DNA of 64,000 nucleotides from Bostrychus sinensis (taxonomy: Eukaryota > Chordata > Actinopteri > Gobiiformes > Eleotridae). Location of the stretch: contig CM036257.1 of NCBI GenBank assembly GCA_020698575.1, forward strand, positions 20,227,520 through 20,291,519, in the 5' to 3' direction. This document shows, in pieces, positions 1 to 12,365 of the stretch (positions are counted from its first letter, which is position 1; each line of letters begins with the position of its first letter). The notes beneath the pieces are model-generated. The model saw only the letters and a program-made list of their open reading frames with translations, did not search any database and was not told the DNA's origin. Position numbers and translations under genes: made by a program.

Positions 1-1809
1 GGCTCATACATTTATATTAAGGTTCTGATTAGACAGTTATTTTGAACTGCAACAGCTCAATGTCTGTAACATGAAATACCATAATGTTAATCATAATGTT
101 AATAATGTGTGATAACACTAAATTATGGTCCTTCAGTGTCTTTGTCCAAGACGAGACAAAGTACAAATGCTGTTTATTCCGTAACAATAGGCAAACCTTT
201 ATGAATTGGTCTTGGGGCAGGTCCAAAATACTGCAGTCCTGTATTATTGATAATATATTGCTTCTGCAAAAGTGCTGCATATCCACAATTATATCATGCT
301 TTTTCATAACACATTCATTTTAAACTGATACAAGTGAAATTTAGACTTATGGCCCATTTTTTTGAGATTAAATTGCATACCCAATTTTACATCCCTTGCT
401 GAGCCTTTTTCAAAAGCATCATCATCATGTAGAGTGTCCTTTTTTCCAGCTTTTTAGTGATTGCACAATGCACATTTTTTCTTGACATTTTTCAAAGAAA
501 AATTGTGTTTATCCTTCATCATTAGAAACAATTACGCAAATATTATGTCACGCTTTTTTCTGGATAAACCAGTTGAACACTAATTTGTCATAGAAATATA
601 TTGCTTTACTTCTTTCACATGATTTCATAGACGTAATGCACAAATTGGGGTATTACAGCTGTTAAAATCAACTAAATTTGGCTTTATCATCACATCCATA
701 ACTAAAATCTCATGTGTGACTTGGTAAGCTATATTTCTTCGTCTCTTGTTCCCTCCCTCTCTCTGGGGCTTTCGTAATATTTCGTGAGTCACACTTTGGC
801 AGCAGCTTTCCTCACTTTTCTATGGCCCTGCTCCATCAAGTGCACAGCTGTTTCTTGGACGTCCACAACTTATGACCTGTGCTAAGCTGTCAGCACACTG
901 TTTTAGAAAAAAATGCTTATAGGCCAAAGTTGAACAAGATAACTGGTCCCATTTGGAGGGTTTTGTGGTCTAATCAAATAAAAAAGCCTCAGTATATTAT
1001 CAAATTTAATTAATGGATGATAAATGATGCTGGAGGCACTCAGGTAGGAGGGTTAATGACATTTAATAACAGGGCTTTCACATCTTTGGTTTTTCATCCC
1101 CTGTGATCACTTGGCTCCTAGTGTTCAATGATTTACTTAGTTATGCAACTCTCTCCATTTATTCGGGCTTGGGACTGACACAAAGGCCACATTGGCTTGT
1201 AACCATCTGTGTCTGGATTATAGGGCTTTCACATAATATATTATTAAAATGCATAAACTTTTTGTTGCTTGTTTCATATAGGTACCTTTTTTATTTATAT
1301 AAATTGATATTTCACTGATTTTTCTGTTTTATCAGGTTCATTGAAGGTGCTGAATTTTTACCATTCATATGTGACACTCCTTTTTACTCCTATTTCTATA
1401 ATCTTTATTTAGTTTTCTGTATAAAGAAAAAGAGGAAGGTGACATATTTGACACTATCAAAGGAAGTCAGACAGGTCTGATACAGCCAGGTACCCAGTAT
1501 TCTGGTCAGCCCTTTTGATTTCCCTGTCCAACTCTTGTAGCTTTACCACATCACATCTAAACCTTGTGCTCTTGGCTCAAATTTGCTTCCTCACGTTGGA
1601 AACACACTTCTCACTGTGAGGTCGGGGCCTGACACAGCACAATCAGGAAGACATAATACTATTGTCTCCAATGGAAACACAGCTTTATTCACTTTCCATT
1701 TCACCAAGACCTCCACTGTATTGGACTTCTGCTTTCCCTTTGCTAAGATTTACCAAGATTCAGTTGTTGTTCATTTCTTAACCCAATGTTTTCTGGTTTT
1801 TTTTTGCAG
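1..1809. other. rab10 intron 1 (partial)
   Basis: AT-rich DNA upstream of exon 2. It holds a short fragment near 1160-1230 resembling a dispersed fish repeat seen again near 16.3, 39.1, 45.4, 47.1 and 53.0 kb. No coding exon is visible. Confidence 0.6.
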
Positions 1810-1870
1810 GAATAGACTTCAAGATCAAAACGGTCGAATTACAAGGAAAAAAGATCAAACTACAGATTTG
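1810..1870 (+). CDS. rab10: rab10 exon 2
   Basis: Acceptor TTTTTTGCAG, donor GTAAGG. It starts with the last two bases of a Gly codon and ends after two bases of the Trp codon. It encodes [19 protein letters not shown], the strand following switch I. Confidence 0.95.
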
Positions 1871-4800
1871 GTAAGGTTTTTTTTTTTTTTATCTTTACCT
1901 TCTAGTTTTTCCACACAAGAGGAAGTGCTCAGGCCTGTAAAATGACTTGCAAATATCTGTCATTCTATCCCTGCTCATGTTCTTAGTCATGAGGTGGTTA
2001 AACATCTGTTTGGCATAGACTCAAGTCCAAAAATCTGCTTGAAAAGGAAATGGTCATCGTCCCACCAGGAGTTTTCTTTCTCTGCTGCTGGTCTGTGTCT
2101 TTCGCTGGACACACAAATGTTTCAACAGCTTGGTTTAATCAGTATAAATGTCAAATGTCGTCTTCATAATATACACAGATTTGAATTTGTGTAAAAAAAA
2201 AACAAGACTGTGGACACTTTTTCTTAAACTTGTACCATTGACAAGAAACTTTGCACAGAAGAATGATCACATAGTAAGCTACCAATGAGTAGTGGCTTGA
2301 TTTCAATAAGGAACTGCTTGAGTTAGAAACTTGACAGCCTTTTGCTCAAAAGGCTTTTGTGCTCAGATGCATGCCATAGTTTGTCCAGTTGGACTATTTG
2401 TTCTGGTGCTAGGACCCTCTTTATAAAGCTTTTTAAGAAGTGTTCCCTCATTACATTCTGAAACTATTAGAAGGCTTGCTACCTGTTCCATAGCGCCCCC
2501 TATAATATAATTACCAGGATACGGGTAGGCAAAAAGTCACAACCCAGTACCAGAATTAAACTCAATGGCTGTAATAGGGGCGTAACAATACACTGAAGTC
2601 ACAGTTTGGTTTGGTTCAGGTTTTACCAGTTACTTGATAAATGCTGAAGTGATCTGTGTTTGCACCACACTGCTTTTTTTTCCTCGTAGCTGTGACAGTT
2701 ATGGTCGGGTGATGCCGTTTTTAGTGCGTTAACAAATCAAACAAATTTCTGTTGAACAATGTCGACACACGACTCTCCTCTTATCCACAAGTCTTTGTCG
2801 TCATTGACAAAATGTTCTCATATAGGAGACCGTACTTAACCATGTGGATACCAGAGTCATTCTTGCGTTTACCAATACAGTCTGTCACTTTATACCACGT
2901 GTGAAATTTAGTTCCACCCCGCTTAAGTTTGCCCTAAATCATTCAATTTAATTATAGAAATACTATTGAAATGGTACACAAGTTGATCAAACTGAACATG
3001 CCGTACCAAAACGATACACTACAACCATGTGTACTGTTACATCTCTAGGCCGTATTTAATATTATCCTCCTAAAATCACAAACTGTGCATTTGGACCTTT
3101 TGGCAAAGCAACCATCCCACTGTATAATGGCAGTGCCTGGGTAGAGAACATTAGCATCGGTCTCAATCATTAGCCATTTTAATTATGTGAGTAATTAATG
3201 CTACATAAGACACTGAATTCATATGTTATGCTGCTCAAGTTGTTAAAAAACCCTGTCAGGCTTCAATAGTTTATCAGTGCAGGTTGAAGGGTGTGTTAAA
3301 AATGGGATAACTGTAATGTATGTCCCTTCCTAAACTTTAAACTCTATTTATGTTCATTGCTCAGTCCAACATTTAGTATAGTGTTATGATACCCGGTTAT
3401 TTCCAAATACTCGGTAAAACAGCAGTGAAACTAAATTAAAGTATGACGCATGCATAATATGACTTGCCATATATTATGTATAAAGTAGTATGCTGCAGTA
3501 TCAGTCTGTAAGAGATCTGTCTCCAGTGAGAGAGGTTTGTCAATTCAGCTCTAATCGTTTAGTGTCATCTTGCTCAGACTTCACTTTACTCACACACCCA
3601 CTGCTGTGTGAACAAAGACACACAATAGAAATGAAGCTACACTGTGAACGCCTGCCCAAAGTTTCACAGCCCTTTGTGTTATTTATTGATGCTGTACTTG
3701 TAATACTGTTTGGCACAGTGGTTCATAGTAGATTTATTTTGAGGTTGTACAAACTGTATCTTCCAAGATTTAAATTTTGTTAGTAATTTGTCTTTAACTA
3801 GGTTTGTAGATGATATATAAATGTGTAAAATGTGTGTAAATCATAAGGATCTTTCAAACCGTTGAGTTAAGCTTGTGGCAAAAAGGTCTAAAATTGTGAA
3901 AACAGTATAGCAGCTTTCTGCAGATTGTTTTTTAATCAAAATACAACCCAACATCTTTCTTCCTGCTCAAATCTCAGTTTTCCCAATATTTAATAATATT
4001 TCCCAAATAATTTAAACCATGGTGGACCACCATAATCGAAATGTTCCCCAATAGTCTTCATATAAAATGATTGACCTAAATGCTTAAAATAAAAAATAAG
4101 ATGCGATATATGTTATCTTTTCAAATCATGCTATTGATGTAATATAGACTGCAAAAATAAACTAATATTTAGTGTTTACTGTAATGAAAAAGTCACACAT
4201 GCCTCCATAGACTCGACGTATAGACTCTATGGGAATACCTGACTCTGTTTGCATTTTGTCGACTTACTGTATGTCCTTTGTGTTTATCAATTCTCACATA
4301 TGACCAATATTCAAACATTAATGTATTTTTTGGAAAATATAACTTTGAGGCCTCTGTCTTTGCCTCGTGCTGCTGCTGCTGGGCTGCTTCGGTGTTTTTC
4401 TGTTTAAGCCTTGATGGATGGATGTAGACAGAAACGTCACAGTGGAGCGATGTGTGTGGGACACCATTAGCCTCCAGTGGATGTAAAACTGTGGACTAAG
4501 ATGAACTTTAATAAGAGATACAGGTCAGTGTAGACTGTCTGTAACAATGGATAAAGAGCCCTGTCCCTGTTCTTTGACTGAATTCAAAGCAATTTCTCTA
4601 CTTCATGTTTTGGTTCCTCATTACTGATGACAAGACAATGGCGAATTCAGAAGTCCCTTGATGGTTTCCAATCGATATCCTGACCGGCCATCCGAATTAT
4701 TTTTTCTTTTTACAAGAAATAGTCTGGTCATTGTTGATTCGAGTTTGATTTCCTGGGGGCAAAACAAATGAACAAAGATTAAACCACCTCTAAATGCAAT

Positions 4801-7800
4801 TGAATAGGAAGCAGTTTTAACGTAATGCAGAACTGATCTAGGACTGATGTAATTTAAAAAGAAAACAAGCATCAGAGAAAGCACTTCATAAAACCCGACC
4901 CATGTTAGATGAATAGTCATGATTGGTCAGGGTTACTTTCGTTGGAAATAAATTTTAATGGGATTGGTTCCAGACCCGCTCTCACCTCTCCCATACAATC
5001 CCTGTGTGACCAATAAGTTTTAGGGGCACAGCATAAAGGGTTGTAAAACAGGAAACCTATGAAGGCATCATTATCACTTCTCTGGTATTTCTGGCCATGT
5101 AATTGTAAAAGTGAAGAAAAAAAGTGCATTTATAGCTTTGATGGCGGTAATTATTATCAGTGAAGTGCCGCCATGTCACTTGTTTATTCATTTATGGCCC
5201 GTTAAAGCTGTGATTTAGTCTGACTGTTGTATATTTGGTTTGGTTTGGAGTTCACTTGTGTGTATTTTCTATGTTTTCTTGTGTTCTTGCAGGGACACAG
5301 CGGGCCAGGAACGGTTCCACACCATCACCACCTCCTACTACAGAGGCGCCATGGGCATCATGCTGGTATACGACATCACCAACGCTAAGAGCTTCGAAAA
5401 CATCAGCAAATGGCTTCGCAACATTGACGAGGTTAGAGACATTTCACATACAAAATCAGAAAAAGAAGTGTGATGTGAGTCAATGGATTTGTTAGGATTT
5501 CTACAGTTGTTTGAAGTTCAGTGGTTTGAAAAGTGCCTGTATTCACTCATTTACAGCCATTTGCTTTCTGGTTAATTACATTATAAAAGCCTAAGAAAGC
5601 ATCTAAAATAATGCATTTCATCGTGTATATATATTACATTACATAGAGATATTTCCGTATCTAGAGGGAGGTTATTCATTTGTCATGGTGAATTACAGAT
5701 TAGGTGAAGCGTTTCTAATCCTAAATCGTGTGTAGTTGTCATTAAAGTTTCGGTTAAATTCTTTTACATTTTTTTATTTTTCTAAACAGTTTTAACTTTA
5801 GGAGGACTACTAATGAAGTAATGCTTTGTAAATATTGATTTAAAAACTTACAAAAGCTATAATAATAGGATACTTATTCAGTGTCACCTATTTTTGTAGT
5901 TGACAGATTCACATCACTTCATTTGTAATCCCTAAATTGAACTTTAACTCCTAAAAACTGAAGTAAGTCCAGTAGTTGTTGATTTGAACTGTAACTTTCA
6001 AGACAAAGCCACGGACCTCTACGAGGGTTAATGTGTGATAACTAATTTACCTAAAGCATACAATGCATTATTATACCAAAGCTATAAATGTACCTGCTAA
6101 AGCTGCTTGTAAATGGCCAAGGACGCGTTAAAAGATTGATTTATTGAGATTGATTGTAATTTTCAGAATGATTTGAGAAGAATAAGAGCCCAATCAAGTG
6201 AAGTGATTGACCGCTACAGTGTACAACTCCTTGTCTGATGATAATTTTGACAAGAATGTGACTGATTACTCCATATGTGGTCTGCTTTGCTGCTTTTCTC
6301 AGTCAGATATTCTCCGACAAACATTAAGCATGACTTTGTTTAATGTGCAGTTCTCTGGCTGTTAGCAAACTCCAACCTGTTTTCTCTGGAGTCACATTGC
6401 GTCCACAAACGGAGGTGCCATAAGACCAAGGTCGAACTCTGCGCTGGCAGGAAGTTCATTGTGTGGAGCTTTCCCTAACGACCTCAAGGCTCATTATATT
6501 TTCCTTTTACTGCAACACGGAGAGATAAGTTATGTAAAAGCATTCCCGGACAGAGCCAAGAGCTGCTTTTTCTTCATGAGTAACATATTGGTGCTGATTT
6601 ATGTCAAAACATTGCCAAATATTATTAATAAAGGGAAGAAAGACTGCACAGTAAAACTTTAACAGTCACATTAATTAATTCAATATGTTTGATTTGGAGC
6701 GAGGCCCAGACTGCTACGTACACAAAAGATAAAGAGGAGGAACAAATGGGTTTGAAGACATGCACACAGAGAGGGGCTGAGAGGTACGGGGCTAATTTAG
6801 ATGCAACGAGTCATGAAAAATAAAGATTAATACAGGGTCGCTCCAAAGTCTTATAACATTAAATAGGTATTAATCTTGATCTTGTCAAAATCAAGGCCTT
6901 AAAAGTATTACATTTTATGAGTAGGTATTACATTTCGTTCATCTAAGTCTTAAAATATGTCAAAACGTAATGTTAATATTATAAAAAAGAGTCACCGCAA
7001 AAGCAAAATATATTCATTGAAGAAATGCTATATTTGAAATGCATGATTCATTTATTTGTGATTTTTATTGCAGCACTGGAGATCTTTCATGTGTATTAGA
7101 CTTTTAAAATAAAACCCTTGAGTTTCAGAGTAGTGCAGATAATGCCTTAAAGTGAAATTTAAGGCTAGCATGGTCAACAACAGAACAATAATCTGTATGA
7201 ATTTTACACTAAGTGGTATTAAAAAGTCTTAAAAATGTCTTCAGTTTCACAAGACAAAACCTGGGGCTACCCTGTAATAATAGTATGATTTACAGGTTTC
7301 CTATTCTGCTAAATTAGCTTTTTTGAGCTTTAACTGTTGTTTCAACCTCAAAAACATAACTGAAGTTGTATTTGTTTCATACACATTTCTAAGGTGTTGT
7401 GCTGTGAGCAGATAAAGACCTCAAATCAGGTAGTTGTGTGGATAATGCAGTATAAACTTGAAATGGGCAAGTAAAAACAGAAGCAAGCACAAGCAGGTCG
7501 ACAAAATTTAGAGCCAAAAGTAATAATTTTGTGAAAGTTTGAGGAAGGGCGAGACATGGCAGTCAGCTGTTATCTTTACCTTTTTTAACTAGTGGCGTTA
7601 AAAATGAATAACCAGGATATCCCAGAGGTCTTTAAAGTATTAAAAGGGTCTAAGTGTTATATTTTATGGCCAGGTATTACATATTGTCTATTTATGTCCT
7701 GTATTTATAAATTGTTACCATTTGAGTGTAGCCTTTTGAACATTGCGTTGCCATTCAGCTATTTCTAATGTTATCTTCATACAAGATAAGAGTAATTAGT

Positions 7801-10800
7801 AAAGTAATGTAAAGCTGCAAGTAGATGCTGGTACTTATCAAATATGTTTCAGTAATGCTTGGTAACTTGTAAAAAAATATGGCTTTTTTGTTTTGTTGGC
7901 TGTGATTTTGGTGTAAATCCGGTATTACATTCAATCGCATTCAGCACTTAAAAGGGTCTTAAAAAGTCTTGAATAAAACCTCGAAAACCCTGGTGAAATG
8001 CAGATAAAATGTACTACTTAAAGCTTTAGATTGAACTATAATGTGTCACCACAGCCACCAGCTCACTCTGTCTTTCGGTATGTCTTTGTAGATAAATAAA
8101 GGGACTGCCTTTTTTGTGTTTCAGCACGCGAATGAGGATGTGGAGAGGATGCTGCTAGGCAACAAGTGTGACATGGAGGACAAGAGGGTTGTACCAAAAG
8201 CCAAGGGGGAGCAGGTGAGTTAACCCTGGACTACGAAGACTTCATTCTCAAAGCGGCAGCTCGTTAATCACATTTCAATCGTAGTTTAATGGTGTCCAAA
8301 AATATACACCGGCTTACACAAACAAACTGTTGTAGCCTTGAGGAACCACTCTTGAAGCATGCGGCTTACTTGCGTGGCCTTGTTGTACGTTTTATGACTG
8401 ATTACAGCGATAGTTTATGCCAGTGATTCTTAAACTGTTCAGACAAAGTACCACCACAGAAAATATGACTCTTTCAAAGTACCATCTTTAATGGACTCAG
8501 ATGGAACAGATGGAAAAATGGGTTACTAAATAAGGACAAAACAGGGACTACACCAGGCCAAATCCAGTACTAAACCAAGCAGGTGTAATATAGGACCAAG
8601 CTGTGGTATAAACTTCATATTTAAGACACAACCTGAGCAGCACTAAAAAACTGCCTCTAAATTAAACTAAATCAGGGCTAGAACTGCAAAAGTATCACCA
8701 GTCTGGTTTATGTCATTTTTTTCACTTTGATCTGAATTTAGTGACTCTCTAGTTAAAGCTATGCAGGGTTTGCTGGTGTGGATTTGATTTCTTGTCACCC
8801 TTTTTTCATTCAGTACATTTACACGCAAGGGGAGAAACCCAAACAATTTGCCATTGTCCTATTATAACCAGTGTTTTTAAACTACTCTGATTGGTGCAGC
8901 AGTCAGTCTAATTTCTCTGTTTTATAGTTCAGTATTAAGGTTAATTGTTGGGCTATTTCTGCTTTTAAACGGCTTAATTTCATAAGAAATGGTCATTGTT
9001 TCAAATGCTAACTAATTGGACACTAAAGAGCAGGTACCTTTTATAGTTTTGCCCTAATAGACAGCAAATAAATAAAAAGTTTAAAAGTCAGCTCAGGCTG
9101 CTTCACTATGACCAGTTACCAGACCAAAGCCATCATTATTCTATAGAAGTAAAAGGATCTACTTCAGGATGTCTACTGTATTCAATAAGTACAATTAATT
9201 TGTTTAATTTCAGAATATCTGGGTCAGTACACCTGCTTGTTGATATCACTGAGTAGAGAACAGCCTACTTAATCTTAGAAGGATCTGATTATCAAGAATA
9301 AATGATAACATGTTGTTGCTCTAAAGCCGCCCAGCAGTGACTCGTCAGTTTGCAGATTTAGCAACACCTGATACAGATCTGCTTACTCACAGAAACACAC
9401 ACCTGACCGACGAAGAGGACGTTTTATTTTTGGACTGGACCCCTCTTAACCCCCTCGGTCATCACTCTTAACTTGACCTGTTTTTTTTTTTCTCTCTCTC
9501 TCTTCCACAGATCGCAAGGGAGCATGGCATTAGGTTTTTTGAGACGAGTGCTAAGGCCAACATCAACATTGAGAAAGCTTTCCTCACGTTAGCAGAAGAC
9601 ATCCTCAGAAAGGTGCGTGTCGCTGGGCATGAAATAATAGCGTGATTAAAGTTGTGTGTGTTGATTTACATAACAGAGAACTTGTGATACATGTATGTAA
9701 ATTAGGGTGTTGGCCAGTAGTACTAATGTCATGGTTGTTGTTCTAGTTTTATCTTGAAATGTAGCATAATCTACAGATAGGTTTTGTATTAGGGCTGCAC
9801 TAAAGAGGAAAATACAAACTTCCTTTGAGTTATGTCCCCAAGGCTTGTCGTGCCATAGTCAACGCTGTGAAGGAAGGAAAGGCGGAATAACCTAAGGATA
9901 TGGTGATCTTTTGAATTGAATTTTTAAAATACATAAACTAGACATTCATGTTTTGAGTTGCACCCAAATATTGACAACACTGACTATATTTTGTGGTATT
10001 TTCTGTTGGCTCTTATATAAATAATGTTTTAAGTCTTCAAAATATTTCACTCGAATAAAAACTAACAAATCAACATGGCTCTAAATTCACTGTATAATTT
10101 CCTAATTACTTGTATGTAGGGCTAGGTACCGTTAAACGATACATTTGTGATATCAAAATAAAAGTTACAATACTACTGGTATCAAAAAATGGGACCTTTT
10201 TTAATGTTTTTTTGTATGTAGGAATCAAATAAATAACACAAAATAAATCATACAAACTTCTGGTTTTAACTTATAGCTAAGAATTTTGCTCCAAAAAATT
10301 GTCTTTTCAATATTATTGTGTTTTATTATTGTAGAAGATGAATTATCACACCATAGGTATCAGAAAAAGTATCGCTCAGGTACTGGTATCGAAAACCCGG
10401 TATTGTTTAAGTACTGATACAAGTTGTGCTACAAGTTAATCACTCGTCTAAAATTGTCCTTTATATTATGCCTGACTCTAGAAATGTAATGTGTATGAAT
10501 ATTATAGAGCAATGGTTCCCAAGTTGGGGTCTGTGAAGGTACTGCGGGAAAAAGAAATTGAATTTAAAATGAATTACTTTTTGTAGAACTGCACAATATA
10601 TCGCAAAATTATTATCGCTATATCAGCAAATGCAATATCAGCATCACAAGAATCTAAATATATTGCAATAACGCTATGGTCGGAGATTTACACTGATTTT
10701 CCGACTAGAACCTTCAAAGAAAATGTCTTGTGACTATAGAAATGTTAAACTGTGTTGTTGTGTTACTAGAAATGTTTTAAAAAGTCCAGTTTTATTGGTA

Positions 10801-11386
10801 ATTTAGTCAAAATATAACCTTGTTTTATTCCTGGTTTTCAACATAGTTATCGAATATCGCATGTTTTTTCCATATCGTGCAGCCCTAGTTTTTGGCCAAC
10901 AGTCAGTGTTTTTTGTAATGTTTTTATAAAAGTATGTGGACAAAAACATGATAGTTTTTTGAATAGAGAGATGTTCAATAATTGGGGGTCCACGGGTGAT
11001 TTTTAGAAATTTAAGGGGGCCATGACACTCTTTAGTTTGGGAATGGCTCGTATAGAATTTTACAGGAAGCATTTTTAGATTAAATAAAAAATCTTTTGAC
11101 ATAATATGTTGTGGGGCCTAAAATTACACTGAATGTAAAATGCACTCAGTTAATCTTTTGTAGCATTTGTTATACCCCTTTTATTGTAACTCCTTGGTCC
11201 TTTAGCCATCATTTTACTGTGTGCTCAAAAACCAACTTTTTAGCAGTTTGCTAAGTAGGATTGCCATTAATTCTTCTAATTTTTTTCTTCTCCTCGTAGA
11301 CACCTGTAAAAGAGCCCAACAGTGAAAACGTGGACATCAGCAGCGGAGGCGGAGTCACAGGCTGGAAGAGCAAGTGCTGCAGTTGA
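1810..11386 (+). CDS. rab10: Rab10 small GTPase gene, exons 2-6 (exon 1 lies outside the window)
   Basis: Coding exons: 1810-1870, 5293-5431, 8125-8214, 9511-9612, 11300-11386. The spliced product runs from the Gly before IDFKIKT to the stop, matching human RAB10 from about residue 43 to the C-terminus, nearly identical throughout. Visible G-protein motifs are switch [11 protein letters not shown], the base-binding GNKCDM and ETSAK. The Thr of FHTITTSYY corresponds to Thr73, the LRRK2 phosphosite. Rab10 is a Rab8-class GTPase acting in exocytic and GLUT4 vesicle traffic and ciliogenesis (family knowledge). The P-loop and most of switch I would be in exon 1, off the left edge. The C-terminus reads KSKCCS, one Ser more than the human CC end, which still supplies two cysteines for geranylgeranylation. 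All introns are GT-AG and all phases agree. Confidence 0.97.
1871..5292. other. rab10 intron 2
   Basis: A 3.4-kb intron, AT-rich, with scattered degenerate repeats. No exon, RNA gene or well-preserved transposon was recognised. Confidence 0.5.
5293..5431 (+). CDS. rab10: rab10 exon 3
   Basis: Acceptor CTTGCAG, donor GTTAGA. It completes the Trp codon and encodes switch II (DTAGQERF), the Thr73 region and helix alpha-3 up to RNIDE. It has Asn-Ala-Lys where the human protein has Asn-Gly-Lys. Confidence 0.96.
6833..7274. mobile_element. hAT-like MITE, copy 1 (in rab10 intron 3)
   Basis: Ends are inverted: CAGGGTCGCTCC at the left and the complement of CAGGGTAGCCCC at the right. The flanking octamers GATTAATA (6825-6832) and TAATAATA (7275-7282) match at 6 of 8 positions, as expected for an aged 8-bp hAT target duplication. 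There is no coding capacity. It is homologous to the interrupted copy at 41188-43250. Its internal block 7151-7210 is inverted relative to that copy. Confidence 0.7.
7600..7990. repeat. Degenerate repeat related to the 6833-7274 element
   Basis: Shares the wording AAAAGGGTCTTAAAAAGTCTT and the GGTATTACAT stretches with copy 1, in the same intron. Its ends are not clear. Confidence 0.4.
8125..8214 (+). CDS. rab10: rab10 exon 4
   Basis: Acceptor TGTTTCAG, donor GTGAGT. Thirty whole codons, [10 protein letters not shown] to KAKGEQ, including the guanine-specificity motif GNKCDME. Confidence 0.96.
8400..8700. repeat. Dispersed repeat in rab10 intron 4
   Basis: Begins with a gtgattcttaaactg-type hAT end and contains runs of GGACTAAACCAGG-like words. 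Comparable sequence occurs near 14.3-14.5, 34.7-34.9 and 45.5-45.7 kb. Confidence 0.4.
9511..9612 (+). CDS. rab10: rab10 exon 5
   Basis: Long polypyrimidine tract then CCACAG; donor GTGCGT. Thirty-four whole codons, [10 protein letters not shown] to DILRK, carrying the ETSAK motif. Confidence 0.96.
10507..11049. mobile_element. Nested hAT-like remnants in rab10 intron 5
   Basis: The outer element has ends GAGCAATGGTTCCCAA and the complement of GAGCCATTCCCAAA. Inside it, 10584-10888 is a second element with ends like TAGRRCTGCACRATAT. Neither part has an open reading frame for a transposase. Confidence 0.5.
11300..11386 (+). CDS. rab10: rab10 exon 6 (C-terminus and stop)
   Basis: Acceptor CTCGTAG. 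It encodes the hypervariable tail from [10 protein letters not shown] to GWKSKCCS followed by TGA. The double cysteine is the prenylation site. Confidence 0.95.
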   Translation, partial: TPVKEPNSENVDISSGGGVTGWKSKCCS

Positions 11387-12365
11387 ACAAGTCACACTAA
11401 CAACGCACACTAAAAACTACACCAACAACACGTCTTCTCTGTCTCTAACCGCTAACTTTAACCTTTAACCTTCGCCCTCTAACCAACCTCTCTCTCATGA
11501 GTTTTTCTTGCACACTGACACTGTCTGTCTCTACCAGATTAAAACCAGATAAACCACTTGACTCGTCCCCCCCTTCACCACCACCTCATTGTCCGGTCGT
11601 AATTTTTATTTCTGATAAAAAAGAGAAATCCAGTCACGTTTCTTGTCGTTTGTTTTAATGGTTGTACAAAAGAAGAGTGTAAAGACGAGCTCATATTTTT
11701 AATATTTCTTTGCCTGACCTCACCCACCTCCGCACCACGCCCCCACCACCCGCAGCACTCATCTTCAGGAAATAAAAATAAAATCAAAAAGACACATGTA
11801 GATTTAACATTTTGTACACTTTGTGGTTTTTTTTGTTTTTTTTTGTTTTTGTTTTTTGTCTTTCCGGTCCTTTACCGTTTGTTACCAAGTGACAGAGGCG
11901 TGGCTAGCTCCTTTTGTATGTGGGGGTTTATTTTGTCCTGTGCCTTATATGGAAGACAGGGAAGGGGCTGTGTGGTGGGCGGAGCCACATCCACCCAATG
12001 AAATTACAATTTAATATTCTGTTGTGTGTTCAGACTCGACCTCGAGGCTGAACTGAAGCAGAAGAGTTTGAATTTCTCCTCCAGCCAAGAGAACGGCATT
12101 ATGTGTCCTGTTTATCAATGTTTATTTTTAACTGTATGATTTATTTTACTTTTTTTTTTTTTTTTTTTTTAAATAACTTTTTTCCCTTTTTGGGTTTTAT
12201 TTTTTTATTTTTTTTTCCTGCATGCAGATTATTTTTGGGGGGTTGGAAGCGTTTCTGTAACTTTGTGTAACGCTTGCCACTGGGTAACTGGGCGGGAGGT
12301 ACAGAAGTTCTCTTTGGAAATTCAAACAATTTTGCAGATCCATTAAAAATAAGCTTGTTTAAGTT
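11387..12365 (+). other. rab10: rab10 3' UTR
   Basis: Continues from the stop codon. Candidate poly(A) signals are AATAAA at 11771-11776 and ATTAAA at 12342-12347, the latter followed by a GT-rich stretch. A long T run lies at about 12150-12172. The true cleavage site cannot be fixed from sequence alone. Confidence 0.6.
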
